From positions 62,001 to 126,000 of the forward strand of contig NZ_WKCB01000002.1 in the NCBI RefSeq assembly GCF_021606685.1: a stretch of 64,000 nucleotides of DNA. Reading direction: 5' to 3'. The number at the start of each line of letters is the position of its first letter. The first letter of the stretch is position 1. The notes beneath the pieces were generated by a model. That model was not told where the DNA came from. It ran no database searches and worked only from the letters and a program-made list of their open reading frames with translations. Below are positions 45,925 through 55,187 of this stretch, piece by piece. Origin of the DNA: Pseudomonas syringae. Its GTDB lineage: Bacteria; Pseudomonadota; Gammaproteobacteria; Pseudomonadales; Pseudomonadaceae. Made by a program: the position numbers and the translations under genes.

Positions 45925-46277
45925 CCAACCCCCAGATTTCTAGCCTCTAGCCCACGTTGTCGGCGTACCTGCTGATTTCCGGAATCTTATACTGAATCTG
46001 AGCAACTGATGTCTGACCTGGGCTGAGTAGGAAAAAACACTAGAGTGGAAGCCGCTAACAAGGGTTTTGACACACTCTGGGCCGAAAGCAGTCGTTCGTG
46101 AGTGGCAGCTCTCTGCCAGAAGCGGACGTTTAGAACAGAGAAATAAATCTGTTCTCTTTTCCCAATGGACATCATTGCGTAAGCGGATGGCGAACACACC
46201 TACCGAACTCCAGTATTTAGGGCGATGGTGTCCGCGTATTTTAAGCGGACGCGATCACCCTTATCGCCAGGATTTCC

Positions 46278-46595
46278 ATGCGCCAACGCAGCTCTTACCC
46301 CAAACCATTTAAAGCCCAGGTCGTCCAGGAATGCTTGCAACCTGGAGCGACGATTTCCAGCGTAGCCATCCATCACGGCATCAACGCCAACGTGATCCGC
46401 AAGTGGCTACCGATTTACCGGGATCAATCACCCGCAACTCTGCCGGCCTTCATCCCCGTACAAGCTGCACCCAAGCGCGCAACAGAAGAGACGGTGATCA
46501 TCTCACTGGTTCTGGGCGATAAATCCGTCACCGTAAAATGGCCAGCCTCAGATCCGGACGGCTGCGCGTGTTTTATCCGTGGCCTGGCCCAATGA
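46278..46595 (+). CDS. tnpA: IS66 TnpA (OrfA, HTH protein)
   Basis: 105 residues, RRSYPKPF-like start (MRQRSSYPKPFKAQVVQECL) and helix-turn-helix SSVAIHHGINANVIRKWLP. Matches the IS66 accessory protein A that begins with an HTH_8-type domain. Its stop overlaps the tnpB start (ATGA). Confidence 0.9.
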   Translation: MRQRSSYPKPFKAQVVQECLQPGATISSVAIHHGINANVIRKWLPIYRDQSPATLPAFIPVQAAPKRATEETVIISLVLGDKSVTVKWPASDPDGCACFIRGLAQ

Positions 46596-46927
46596 TTCGT
46601 ATCGACTCCATCTGGCTCGCCACCCAGCCCATGGACATGCGGGCCGGCACTGACACTGCACTGGCCCGGGTGGTTGCCGTGTTCGGTGCGGCGAAGCCGC
46701 ACTGCGCCTACCTCTTTGCCAACCGCCGGGCCAACCGCATAAAGGTGCTGGTGCATGACGGCGTTGGTATTTGGCTAGCGGCGCGACGCTTGAATCAGGG
46801 CAAGTTTCATTGGCCGGGCATCCATCTTGGCGCGGAGGTCGAACTCGACCCCGAACAACTCCAGGCGCTGGTACTTGGATTGCCTTGGCAGCGAGTAGGT
46901 GCAGGCGGCGCAATTACATTGCTCTAA
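46592..46927 (+). CDS. tnpB: IS66 TnpB (Orf2)
   Basis: 111 residues from the ATG at 46592. Typical IS66 Orf2 pattern: IWLATQPMDMRAGTDTALAR, FANRRANRIKVLVHDGVGIW and RLNQGKFHWP. Required for transposition in IS66 elements; biochemical role unknown. Translationally coupled to tnpA. Confidence 0.93.
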   Translation: MIRIDSIWLATQPMDMRAGTDTALARVVAVFGAAKPHCAYLFANRRANRIKVLVHDGVGIWLAARRLNQGKFHWPGIHLGAEVELDPEQLQALVLGLPWQRVGAGGAITLL

Positions 46928-46977
46928 TACCTGGCTTATAGCTGTGACCGGAGGACTGCTTTGGTAAAATCCACGGC

Positions 46978-48504
46978 ATGACTTCTTTGCCCGATCTCGA
47001 TCAAATGCCCCCTGAACAACTGCGCGCGCTGGCTGCGCAGCTGATGTCCAAGGTCGACACCATGGGCAGAAAGATCCATCGTGATGAGACGATCATCGAG
47101 CAGCTCACCCACGAAATCGCCATTCTCAAGCGACACAAGTTTGCTAAGCGCAGCGAGCAGATCAGCCCGGCGCAAGGCAGCTTGCTCGATGACCTGCTTA
47201 ATACCGACCTCGAAGCCATCGAGGCCGACTTAAAAGCACTTCATCCCGCACCCGCGCAGATAGAACCACGCCAGCAACCCAAGCGTGCGCCGTTGCCGCC
47301 GCAGTTCCCGCGCACTGTGATCCATCACGAGCCGGACAACACTCAGTGCGCTTGCGGCTGTCAGCTTCAGCGCATCGGTGAAGACGTCAGCGAGAAGCTG
47401 GACTACACGCCGGGCGTGTTCACCGTCGAACAGCACGTTCGTGGGAAATGGGCCTGCCGGCAGTGCGAAACACTGACCCAGGCCCCGGTGCCGCCGCAGG
47501 TGATCGACAAGGGCATCCCCACTGCCGGCCTGCTAGCGCAAGTGATGGTGGCCAAATTCGCCGACCACCTGCCGCTCTATCGACAGGAAAAGATCTTCGG
47601 CCGTGCCGGCCTTGCCATCCCGCGCTCGACACTAGCGCAGTGGATGGGTCAAACCGGCGTGCAGCTTCAGCCGCTGGTCGATGCGCTGCGCGAAGCAGTG
47701 CTGGCCCAGCGCGTAGTCCACGCCGATGAAACACCGGTACAAATGCTGGCTCCAGGAGAGAAGAAAACCCACCGCGCTTACGTCTGGGCCTATAGCAGCA
47801 CGCCATTCTCGGCACTCAAGGCCGTGGTCTACGACTTCAGCCCCAGCCGTGCCGGCGAACATGCGCGTAACTTCCTGGGCACGTGGAGCGGCAAGCTGGT
47901 CTGTGACGACTTTGCCGGCTACAAGGCAAGCTTCGAGCTGGGCATCACCGAAATCGGCTGCATGGCCCACGCGCGCCGCAAGTTCTTCGACCTGCACGTC
48001 GCGAATAAAAGCCAGTTGGCTGAGCAGGCGCTTCACTCGATTGGCGGGCTGTACGAAGTCGAGCGACACGCTAAGGAAATGAGCGACGAAGACCGTTGGC
48101 GATTACGCCAGGAAACGGCGGTGCCCATCGCTGAAAAACTGCATGAGTGGATGCTGGCCCAACGCGAACTTGTGCCCGAGGGCTCTGCTACGGCCAAGGC
48201 CCTGGATTACAGCCTTAAACGCTGGGTAGCGCTGACGCGCTACCTGGACGATGGTGCTGTGCCCATCGACAACAACCAGATCGAGAACTTGATCCGGCCG
48301 TGGGCGCTTGGGCGGTCGAACTGGTTGTTTGCTGGGTCGCTGCGCAGCGGCAAACGGGCGGCGGCGATCATGAGCCTGATCCAGTCGGCACGTATGAACG
48401 GGCATGATCCGTATGCTTATCTCAAGGATGTGCTGACGCAGCTGCCGACGCAGCGGGCCAGCGAGATCGAGCGACTGCTACCACATAGCTGGGCGCCTGC
48501 TTAG
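46978..48504 (+). CDS. tnpC: IS66 transposase TnpC
   Basis: 508 residues. N-terminal coiled-coil leucine-rich part (QLTHEIAILKRHKFAKRSEQ), a Cys zinc-binding stretch (CACGCQLQRIGEDVSEKLDY; CRQCETLTQAPVPP), then the DDE domain with HADETPVQMLAPG (Asp), VCDDFAGYKASFE (Asp) and DDGAVPIDNNQIENLIRP (Glu). Intact frame. A decayed second copy is at 37060-37692. Confidence 0.95.
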   Translation: MTSLPDLDQMPPEQLRALAAQLMSKVDTMGRKIHRDETIIEQLTHEIAILKRHKFAKRSEQISPAQGSLLDDLLNTDLEAIEADLKALHPAPAQIEPRQQPKRAPLPPQFPRTVIHHEPDNTQCACGCQLQRIGEDVSEKLDYTPGVFTVEQHVRGKWACRQCETLTQAPVPPQVIDKGIPTAGLLAQVMVAKFADHLPLYRQEKIFGRAGLAIPRSTLAQWMGQTGVQLQPLVDALREAVLAQRVVHADETPVQMLAPGEKKTHRAYVWAYSSTPFSALKAVVYDFSPSRAGEHARNFLGTWSGKLVCDDFAGYKASFELGITEIGCMAHARRKFFDLHVANKSQLAEQALHSIGGLYEVERHAKEMSDEDRWRLRQETAVPIAEKLHEWMLAQRELVPEGSATAKALDYSLKRWVALTRYLDDGAVPIDNNQIENLIRPWALGRSNWLFAGSLRSGKRAAAIMSLIQSARMNGHDPYAYLKDVLTQLPTQRASEIERLLPHSWAPA

Positions 48505-48668
48505 CTACAGGTAAAGCTTTGCTGGTTTCAGCCGAAACATTCCGAACGGAGAAAAAACTGGCTACGGCAGGCTACTACTGAACCATCCTGGGCTCTATCA
48601 GACGTCGACTTCATAGAACGTTCGCCTTGGATAGCTTTAAACAACATCTTCAAGCCCTGAGGCCTGCC

Positions 48669-50630
48669 ATGCTTAGAAATGCTCCTTTGAGTACAAAGCT
48701 ACTGCTTATTTTGATGTTTCCCCTGTTGGGCTTTCTGGTCTTCGCCGGGATTTTTGTAGCTGACAAACGAGAGACACTGAGCGAGATGAACCGAGCGGTC
48801 ACCGCTACCGGCACCGCGCAGAAACTCAGTGACGTAGTAACCACTATCCAGCGTGAGCGCGGCGCAAGCGGCGTGTTTCTGGGCAGCGGTGGTAAGACGA
48901 TGCAGGACAAGTTGAAAGTCTTACGCCAAGAAACCGACCGTGCGGTGAGCGCGATGCATGCGCAATCGACCGAGGGTCTTATCGCGCCTGACAAGATGCT
49001 GCGCGCAATTGATGGTTTGGCCGGACTGCGTCAGCAGGTGGACACGCTCGCAATCAATAACGGCGAGTCCGGCACCCGATTCACCGATGTTATCAAAAAT
49101 TTGATCGGCTTCTCTTACTCACTGGAAACCAGCATTGAGGATCCGGAAATCCTGCGTGGGCTGAGTTCACTCAATCAGTTCGTAGACATGAAAGAGCGCT
49201 CTGGTCGAGAGCGTGTACTGCTTGGCCTGGCATTCAACCAAAACCGTTTTGATGCGCCGCTGTTGTCACGTTTCAGCCGCAACATGGGCGAGTTCTCCGG
49301 CTATTTCGAGGCCTTTCAACGCTGGGCTCCTGCCGTGTTCAAAAATAAGCTGGATGCGGTTCTACAACAGCCCGCATCCGTCGATGTAGCTCGCCTGCAA
49401 AAACTCGGATTTGATACGCCTCTAGGCGATCCGCTTAATATCAAACCCGAAGACTGGTTCAACCTTTCCACCAGCCGTATCGACATGATGGCTCAGGTCG
49501 AGGCTGAACTGGGCCAGACGGTCGTGAGCCTAGCCAATGTCGCGCGTACCGATGCCCAGCGCAGTCTGTATGTCGCAATAGCCACCGTCATTCTGATGTT
49601 GATTGCGGTGCTGTGGCTCGCTTCGGTGATTATTCGCAATATCAAAATCGCTGTGGTCGACGTGAACCGCACCCTTATTTCGCTATCCACGCGTGACCTA
49701 ACTGCCAGAACCCGTTACACCGGCAGAGACGAGTTTGGCGAGATCTCGCGTAACCTGGATAACATGGCCATACAGATCGGTGAAGTGATCCGTGAGATCG
49801 GGAGTGCCACGGCGCAGGTCGCGACCGCCGCCGAGCAGTCTTCGGCTGTGGCCCTGCAAACTAGCAATAACGTCGTCCAGCAGCGTCAAGGCACCGATCA
49901 GGTGGTCACTGCCATCAGCGAGATGAGCGCCACGGTCAAAGACGTGGCGCGCAGCACTACCGACGCCGCAGAGATGTCGCAGCGCGTTAATGCCAGCACT
50001 ATGCAGGGCAAGGCTGAAATCGAGAACACCATCAGCTTGATCAAAGGGCTTGAGGTTCAGGCCGAACAAACATCCCGAATCATTGAGGAGCTCAAGGGTG
50101 AAAGCTATTCCATCTCCTCGGTTTTGGATGTGATTCGTGGTGTAGCAGAGCAAACCAATCTGCTAGCTTTGAACGCTGCCATTGAGGCTGCCCGTGCCGG
50201 TGAGCAGGGTCGTGGATTTGCCGTGGTCGCCGATGAGGTGCGGAATCTGGCCAAAAAGACTCAGGATTCCACCGTCAGTATCCAGAAGATGATCGCCAAT
50301 CTGCAATCCGGCTCCGACCGTGCCGCCACTTCCATGCAGGAAACTCTAGGGAAGGCTCAAGAAGGCGCGAGCAACGTAGTGCGCGCAGGGGAGTTGCTAG
50401 AAGAAATAGCCGAGGGCATCGCGACCATCAGCGACAGCAACATACAGGTCGCCTCGGCGGCAGAACAACAGAGTCAGGTTGCCGAGGAGATCCACCGCAA
50501 CGTAAACGACATCAACACTCTGGTTATCCAGGTCAGCGCCGGTGCTGAACAAACCGCCGTCACCAGCCGCGAGTTAGCCCGCTTGGCCGAGCAACAGCAG
50601 GGGCTGGTGGGACGGTTCAAGGTGAACTGA
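48669..50630 (+). CDS. Methyl-accepting chemotaxis protein with NIT sensor domain
   Basis: 653 residues from the ATG at 48669; an in-frame TTG at 48627 would add 14 non-conserved residues. TM1 is at ~8-30 ([20 protein letters not shown]). The periplasmic NIT domain (~45-290) has [20 protein letters not shown], a nitrate/nitrite-type sensor. TM2 is ~300-325 and HAMP follows. The hairpin tip is [20 protein letters not shown]. It is complete and probably directs taxis, but the ligand is unknown. It begins ~165 bp after IS66 tnpC, so its promoter may have been replaced by the IS. Confidence 0.9.
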   Translation: MLRNAPLSTKLLLILMFPLLGFLVFAGIFVADKRETLSEMNRAVTATGTAQKLSDVVTTIQRERGASGVFLGSGGKTMQDKLKVLRQETDRAVSAMHAQSTEGLIAPDKMLRAIDGLAGLRQQVDTLAINNGESGTRFTDVIKNLIGFSYSLETSIEDPEILRGLSSLNQFVDMKERSGRERVLLGLAFNQNRFDAPLLSRFSRNMGEFSGYFEAFQRWAPAVFKNKLDAVLQQPASVDVARLQKLGFDTPLGDPLNIKPEDWFNLSTSRIDMMAQVEAELGQTVVSLANVARTDAQRSLYVAIATVILMLIAVLWLASVIIRNIKIAVVDVNRTLISLSTRDLTARTRYTGRDEFGEISRNLDNMAIQIGEVIREIGSATAQVATAAEQSSAVALQTSNNVVQQRQGTDQVVTAISEMSATVKDVARSTTDAAEMSQRVNASTMQGKAEIENTISLIKGLEVQAEQTSRIIEELKGESYSISSVLDVIRGVAEQTNLLALNAAIEAARAGEQGRGFAVVADEVRNLAKKTQDSTVSIQKMIANLQSGSDRAATSMQETLGKAQEGASNVVRAGELLEEIAEGIATISDSNIQVASAAEQQSQVAEEIHRNVNDINTLVIQVSAGAEQTAVTSRELARLAEQQQGLVGRFKVN

Positions 50631-50781
50631 GTTACAAGTTTTTTTACCGGATGCTCAAATGCCCGAGAGAATGACTTTCGGGTATTTGAGGATTGGTAGG
50701 TGAGAGGGTGACGCGCCTATAAGGGCTACTTTGCTCAACGCGATAAACGAGGCTTTTCATGACGCCGGATGAGGTCAGGCC

Positions 50782-51081
50782 ATGGGTTATCAGCCGTCCT
50801 ACGGCTTTCTGAAGGACTGCTTATACCGTTCTGAGTCATACAAGGTGACTTTGGCAGACGCTTACATCATTGCGGCGTACGCAAGGCTATCGCGTGGTGC
50901 GCGCAGCGCTCTCTACAAAAGCACCTTAGCACTTGGCGCCGCACAATTAGGCGAAGCATGGACTTCGCGTACACTAACGTTATGCCTGAGCCAATGCACT
51001 AACGAACAGCTCGTAGAGTGCTTGTGGTGGTATTGGGGGGAATACGCAACTAGCACGGTTGAAGTTACAAGCGCCAGCTGA
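50782..51081 (+). CDS. Small hypothetical protein
   Basis: 99 residues (MGYQPSYGFLKDCLYRSESY). Helical, with one Cys-rich segment (LCLSQCTNEQLVECLWWYWG). No family recognised, and no strong RBS was seen. Coding status is moderate; it lies alone in an accessory region. Confidence 0.35.
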   Translation: MGYQPSYGFLKDCLYRSESYKVTLADAYIIAAYARLSRGARSALYKSTLALGAAQLGEAWTSRTLTLCLSQCTNEQLVECLWWYWGEYATSTVEVTSAS

Positions 51082-51238
51082 GTGCAGCGTGAGTGCCCCA
51101 CCAGTTAAAAGAAAACTGATGCTCTGGCGACTCCTGAAGTGGCTGGCATTTCTTTCTTCATCTGTTCCGGCACATGGTTGAAGGTCTAGCCTGTAGCGTG
51201 CAGGATCGGGTTGGATGGTACAGCGGTTCTTACACCCA

Positions 51239-52018
51239 TCAACTTGATCTAGAAATTACCTCTTTGCTAATCAGTGTCTGCGCACGCACATATTGTCCTG
51301 GCGTAACACCCATTATCCGACGGAACATGGCAATGAAAGCACTAATATTTTCGTAGCCAAGCTCAATCGCCGTTGTCGTCACTGACATCCCCTCGACCAA
51401 TAGTTGAATAGCGCGCAACGTGCGCGCACGCTGTCGCCATTCAGAAAAACTAAAACCGGTTTCAGCGACCAGACGCCGGGCAAGTGTTCTAGGTGCCATA
51501 CCTGACCAAGCAGCCCAATCCTCAAGTGATCTATTGTCATCAAGCTGAGCAAGTATCGCATCGGTGATACGCCTCAAGCGCGGGTCATTGGGGTGCGTCA
51601 GACCGATGGGTTCAGTGGGTGAGGTAGCAATTTCATCTAAGATGACTGCTGCAACCCGCGACTCCATTTCGTTGCGGGGTGGTTGTCCCCACGACGCAGC
51701 GCGGCTTATCGCTTCGCGCAGCAAACTGCTGACCCTAAATGTGCATGGCATTTGATGCAGGATCCCGCACTCTTGCTCCGCGATATAGACCATCGCTCCT
51801 GCAAAAGCGCCATGTGACATCATCGCGTGTGCGACACGGGGAGGTATCCAAATGGCATGGGTAGCCGGCACTACCCATGAGCCGCCGTCAGTGCTGACGG
51901 AAAGCAGGCCGGCAAGGCTTGCGATTAGTTGGCCTTTCGTATGAGTGTGGGGCGCCGTTTCGCGGATCGCCCGGTCGCGTTGCTCTATCGCCAACAGTGG
52001 CATAAGCGCGCGGTTCAT
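51239..52018 (-). CDS. AraC-family transcriptional regulator (cupin type)
   Basis: 259 residues. The N-terminal cupin sensor (~15-90: HTHTKGQLIASLAGLLSVST, HAIWIPPRVAHAM) resembles the short NimR/YidF-like group. The C-terminal HTH pair (~165-250) has LEDWAAWSGMAPRTLARRLV and TTAIELGYENISAFIAMFRR. It is divergent from the VOC-domain gene with an 87-bp gap and probably regulates it. Confidence 0.88.
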   Translation of the reverse strand: MNRALMPLLAIEQRDRAIRETAPHTHTKGQLIASLAGLLSVSTDGGSWVVPATHAIWIPPRVAHAMMSHGAFAGAMVYIAEQECGILHQMPCTFRVSSLLREAISRAASWGQPPRNEMESRVAAVILDEIATSPTEPIGLTHPNDPRLRRITDAILAQLDDNRSLEDWAAWSGMAPRTLARRLVAETGFSFSEWRQRARTLRAIQLLVEGMSVTTTAIELGYENISAFIAMFRRIMGVTPGQYVRAQTLISKEVISRSS

Positions 52019-52105
52019 GGCTGGTTTACGTTATCCAATGTCATATCCGAGGTAGCCATATCCTGAATGCCTAATGGAGAATAAGACCGGTCAGAGGAAT
52101 ACTCA

Positions 52106-52711
52106 ATGTCTAAAAATCGCAAATGTTGCTTCTCTTGGATTGGCCTGATTATGCGTACCCCTCACTCATTTATTTTCTGTGTTTTGGCCGTAACAGCTGG
52201 ATGCGCAAGCTCACCTCCCTATTTGGCCCGTGAACCTTTAAAGGATCATTTGATGAATTCTAACCACATGGTGCATGCCGTCGATCATATTGGCTTCGCA
52301 GTCAGTTCATTGGAAGAAGCCATTCGCTTCTGGACAATTGGACTTGGGTTCACTCTTGAGCGTCAGTCGGAAATGGGCGGATCATTCATTTTGCAAGTAA
52401 CCGGCACCGCCGATCCGAGCGTGCGAACGGCGATAGTCAAAGGCCCGGATGGCAGCCGAGTAGAGTTGCTGGAATATTCGCAGGGTGAACGCCACGGTAT
52501 CACTCCACCTACGGCATCAGCGATTGGTTCAGCGCATTTGGCATTGAGAGTGCAGGACATATACGCCGTACTCGAACGCATTGAGCAAGCAGGCTGGAAA
52601 GCAAGAGGCAAGCCTCAAGCGATTCCCGCAGGCCCACGCAAGGGAACTCTAGTTGTATATGTGACCGGGCCAGATCAAATCACTCTGGAACTGATGCAGG
52701 CTAATGAGTAG
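52106..52711 (+). CDS. VOC (glyoxalase-fold) protein with apparent lipoprotein signal
   Basis: 201 residues from the ATG at 52106 (GAGGA upstream). VOC domain ~70-200: AVDHIGFAVSSLEEAIRFWT, VKGPDGSRVELLEYSQGERH, VTGPDQITLELMQ, with the metal His/Glu positions present. It is preceded by a hydrophobic stretch ending VTAGCASS, a plausible lipobox (Cys48). An internal ATG at 52253 with AAAGGA before it would give a plain 152-residue cytoplasmic VOC protein, the usual form. Which start is used is open. It may be a resistance or isomerase-type enzyme; the substrate is unknown. Confidence 0.75.
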   Translation: MSKNRKCCFSWIGLIMRTPHSFIFCVLAVTAGCASSPPYLAREPLKDHLMNSNHMVHAVDHIGFAVSSLEEAIRFWTIGLGFTLERQSEMGGSFILQVTGTADPSVRTAIVKGPDGSRVELLEYSQGERHGITPPTASAIGSAHLALRVQDIYAVLERIEQAGWKARGKPQAIPAGPRKGTLVVYVTGPDQITLELMQANE

Positions 52712-52776
52712 CTTCCTGCCGAAGGCTGTTAAGCTTATTTCCCTAAAGCAATTACTTAAAGCGCTCTCCGTCGCGC

Positions 52777-53094
52777 ATGACGTCTCATGCCAACTGGTCT
52801 CAATGGTTATCATCAGTTGGCATGTCCCCCGATAGCTTCTCCAGCAGCCTCAAATTTGACCAGTCTGAGCTGGCAATCGACGCGGCCCGCCGCGATCAAA
52901 GTTTAGTGCTTACCAGCCCTTGGTTGGTTGAAGAAGACGTACAACTAGGCTTTCTCGTACTTGTCTTTGAATCTGTACTAAAGACTGGCAAGGGCTATTA
53001 TTTGGTGCAGGCCAAAGATGTGGTGCTGGGTGAAGCAGCCCAACTTTTGCGCCGGTGGCTTTGCGACGTAGCGCAGCGAGTTCAACAAAACTGA
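52777..53094 (+). pseudogene. C-terminal part of a LysR-family regulator (GcvA/AmpR type)
   Basis: The frame contains LKFDQSELAIDAARRDQSLV, LTSPWLVEEDVQLGFLVLVF and KGYYLVQAKDVVLGEAAQLL, the closing half of a LysR effector domain. No HTH domain precedes it. About 105 of ~300 residues remain. Confidence 0.75.
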
Positions 53095-53452
53095 TGACTT
53101 AAGGGCGATGCTTTCTATTTAACGTGAACGGCAGGGGTCGAGAAGGTGACTTTGCCAGACGCCTTTCGCCAAGGCGCCAGGATCAGTGCAATCGCGCAAT
53201 GCAACCTCACAGGTTCACCGGACGACCGGACGAAGGTGTACACCATTCTGGAGCCCCATTTATGGGGCGGCATGGTGGTGCCGCTCAACAGTTCTCGGCC
53301 ATGTGCGGTCTCATTAGTCGTTATGACCTCAAAGTCGTATTTGAGCGAGTTGGTGGTTACGTCCTACTGTCCAGCTTGCCGCCGTTTTTTTATCTGGCTC
53401 AATCTGTATTGTGTATTCAGTACTCGTCGCGGGTGCTCCTGGAACGGTGCCT
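53095..53452. other. Gene-free stretch after the LysR relic
   Basis: About 360 bp. Open frames exist on the plus strand, but none has a recognisable product or start signal. Probably degraded sequence. Confidence 0.4.
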
Positions 53453-53806
53453 TCATTTCTTCGTAGATGTCCATCGTCCTTTCTTACCTGAGCGCAATTT
53501 GCCGGCGAGCCATGACAGCGTTATGGCCGGAATTGAGAGAACGGCCGCAACGATGATACCGGCAGCTAGCAACGGGGATGTACCAGAAGTCGCCAAAACC
53601 ACGGGGACCTGAGAGAGTATTACGATGGCGCCTGCGGACCACTGTGAGCTTTTTAGAACGGCTCCAAGGATCACGGACAACACTAGCGCGGCGGGGTAGA
53701 TGATGGTCCAGTAACTGGCCAGGTCCCAAGGCTCCTCAGCTCCTGTGATTGCTGAAACAACAGTCCAAAAAAATAGGGACACAACGCAGGTAAAAATAAA
53801 TGGCAT
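53453..53806 (-). CDS. Small membrane protein, hypothetical
   Basis: 117 residues with four hydrophobic segments (FIFTCVVSLFFWTVVSAITG, IIYPAALVLSVILGAVL, AIVILSQVPVVLATSGTSPL, AAGIIVAAVLSIPAITLSWL) and a basic tail (GKLRSGKKGRWTSTKK). No family recognised. The coding frame is regular and it is a stand-alone gene. Confidence 0.6.
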   Translation of the reverse strand: MPFIFTCVVSLFFWTVVSAITGAEEPWDLASYWTIIYPAALVLSVILGAVLKSSQWSAGAIVILSQVPVVLATSGTSPLLAAGIIVAAVLSIPAITLSWLAGKLRSGKKGRWTSTKK

Positions 53807-54127
53807 GAATAATTCCTAGACCTTCCGAGCCAGTCGGCGTTGGTCGTTATCGTAATTGTGATGGAGGGGCCAGTCTCTTGATTTTGTCCTTAACCACCTC
53901 GTGAAAAAAATGACAAATCTCCGCGATTGCAGCCATCAACATGAAGAGGGGCGCCCAACTTCCAGCAATGGCTTTTGGGTCTACGGCTTGTCCGGCGACC
54001 AAAGGCAAAATAACAATAGCCAGCTTAGGAGCGTCCAGCTTTTAGCCCATGTCGTCGGCGTGTCTGCGCCAAAATACCCGATATGAGTCTTATGACATCG
54101 GAATGATTACGCACGCCATCGCTGAGC
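53807..54127. other. Gene-free stretch before the LysR gene
   Basis: About 320 bp. It contains TAGCCCATGTCGTCGGCGT (54042-54060), nearly repeated as TAGCCCACGTTGTCGGCGT at 45948-45966 next to the CPCC gene. These may mark element edges. Confidence 0.4.
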
Positions 54128-55018
54128 TTACTGATCCAGGCGTTGACGAAACCGAGGAATCGCAAAATCCAGAAATCGCCTCATTTTCAGGGGCATATGC
54201 CCCGGTGACATGTGGATCAGGTTGATAGGCGCCGACGAAGGCTCATAGTTATCCAGCACAATCTCCAGCAGTCCCTCGCTGATCGCCTCCGCGACTTGGT
54301 AGTGCAATAACTGAACGACTCCAACGCCATCAATAGCGGCCTGCGCTGCTGCGTCAGCGGTCGTCACCGATAAGCGCGGGGTCATCCGCCTCGTTGATTC
54401 TGCCACGCCATGTTTTGAGTATTGAAAAGGCATAGGGGCGTCAAGTCGCACGGTTGGCAAGTTCTGCAGGTCTGCGGGACATTCAGGTCTTCCATACGCT
54501 TCCAGCAGCCTAGGACTCGCGCAAATTACAGTTCTCATGGCCCCCACCTGAGTGGCGATCATGCCGCTATCAGCGAGTGTTCCAATGCGCACTGCCATGT
54601 CCACGTGGTCGTCAACGAGGTGAGCGTTGCGATCAGAAAGCAAGAGCCGGATGTTGATTTCGGAAAACTCCCCTAAAAACGCGTTGACGATCGGCAGCAC
54701 ATGCAGCCGGCCGAACATGATTGGCGCAGTCAGGACCAGTTCGCCCTTGGGGGCAATGAATTCTCCGGCAGCTTCGCGTTCGGCAACCTCCAACTGCTCC
54801 AATATTCGGCGTGCAGCAGCCACATAAGCCACCCCTGCATCGGTCAACGAGAGCCTACGCGTGGTCCGAATCAATAAACGGCTACCTATCAGCGTCTCCA
54901 GGTCAGAAATTTTCCTGCTGATGGTGGGAAGAGGGATATCGGCTAGCCGCCCGGCTGCCGTCAGGCTGCCAGCATCAATCGCCGCCACGAGCAGCTTCAT
55001 TGCCTCAAATCTGTCCAT
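54128..55018 (-). CDS. LysR-family transcriptional regulator
   Basis: 296 residues from the ATG at 55018 (MDRFEAMKLLVAAIDAGSLT). HTH 1-60 (SLTAAGRLADIPLPTISRKI, SDLETLIGSRLLIRTTRRLS) and a full effector domain (~88-290). It is divergent from the alpha/beta-hydrolase gene, with a T-N11-A-type dyad in between, so it is likely the activator or repressor of that gene. Confidence 0.9.
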   Translation of the reverse strand: MDRFEAMKLLVAAIDAGSLTAAGRLADIPLPTISRKISDLETLIGSRLLIRTTRRLSLTDAGVAYVAAARRILEQLEVAEREAAGEFIAPKGELVLTAPIMFGRLHVLPIVNAFLGEFSEINIRLLLSDRNAHLVDDHVDMAVRIGTLADSGMIATQVGAMRTVICASPRLLEAYGRPECPADLQNLPTVRLDAPMPFQYSKHGVAESTRRMTPRLSVTTADAAAQAAIDGVGVVQLLHYQVAEAISEGLLEIVLDNYEPSSAPINLIHMSPGHMPLKMRRFLDFAIPRFRQRLDQ

Positions 55019-55033
55019 GGAATATTCCAATAT

Positions 55034-55052
55034 TTGGTAGGGAGATTACCAA
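55034..55052. promoter_or_regulatory. Candidate LysR box
   Basis: TTGGTA-N7-TACCAA, a perfect 6-bp dyad matching the T-N11-A layout, lies 16 bp upstream of the LysR start and ~135 bp before the hydrolase. A second dyad, GGAATATTCC, abuts the start codon (55019-55028). Confidence 0.6.
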
Positions 55053-55187
55053 TGTTCTCAGATTATGTTGGGTTATTGAAACGGGCAATATAGCCATATC
55101 AAGTTGGTGCGCCTGAAGCTCGACAAGCCATGAACTCACCGCCTGATAGCCCACTTATCTTTTTCACTCAGTGTCCAAGGAGTTTGC

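Larger units (their letters stand above)
44002..46083. mobile_element. 2.08-kb unit with 20-bp inverted ends, carrying an IS1182-type transposase and a CPCC gene
   Basis: Left end GGCCCAGAGTGTGTAAAAAC (44002-44021) and right end, as its complement, GGCCCAGAGTGTGTCAAAAC (46064-46083): 19 of 20 identical. The same 20-mer starts both MITE-like copies at 36067 and 57824. Either this is one composite transposon or a MITE pair into which an IS1182 and a small gene were inserted. The true ends of the IS1182 itself were not located. Confidence 0.55.
46179..48504 (+). mobile_element. IS66-family insertion sequence (tnpA-tnpB-tnpC)
   Basis: Three consecutive IS66 genes with overlapping or close starts. 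A candidate left terminus GTAAGCGGATGGCGAAC begins at 46179; IS66 ends usually begin GTAAGCG. No good complement was found to the right of tnpC before the chemoreceptor gene (only GTTCGCC at 48619), so the right end is uncertain and may be degraded. Confidence 0.75.

Noticed and set aside
53124..53612. Plus-strand frames of 162 and 106 codons
   Set aside because: No recognisable domain, no start signal, and overlap with the minus-strand membrane-protein gene.
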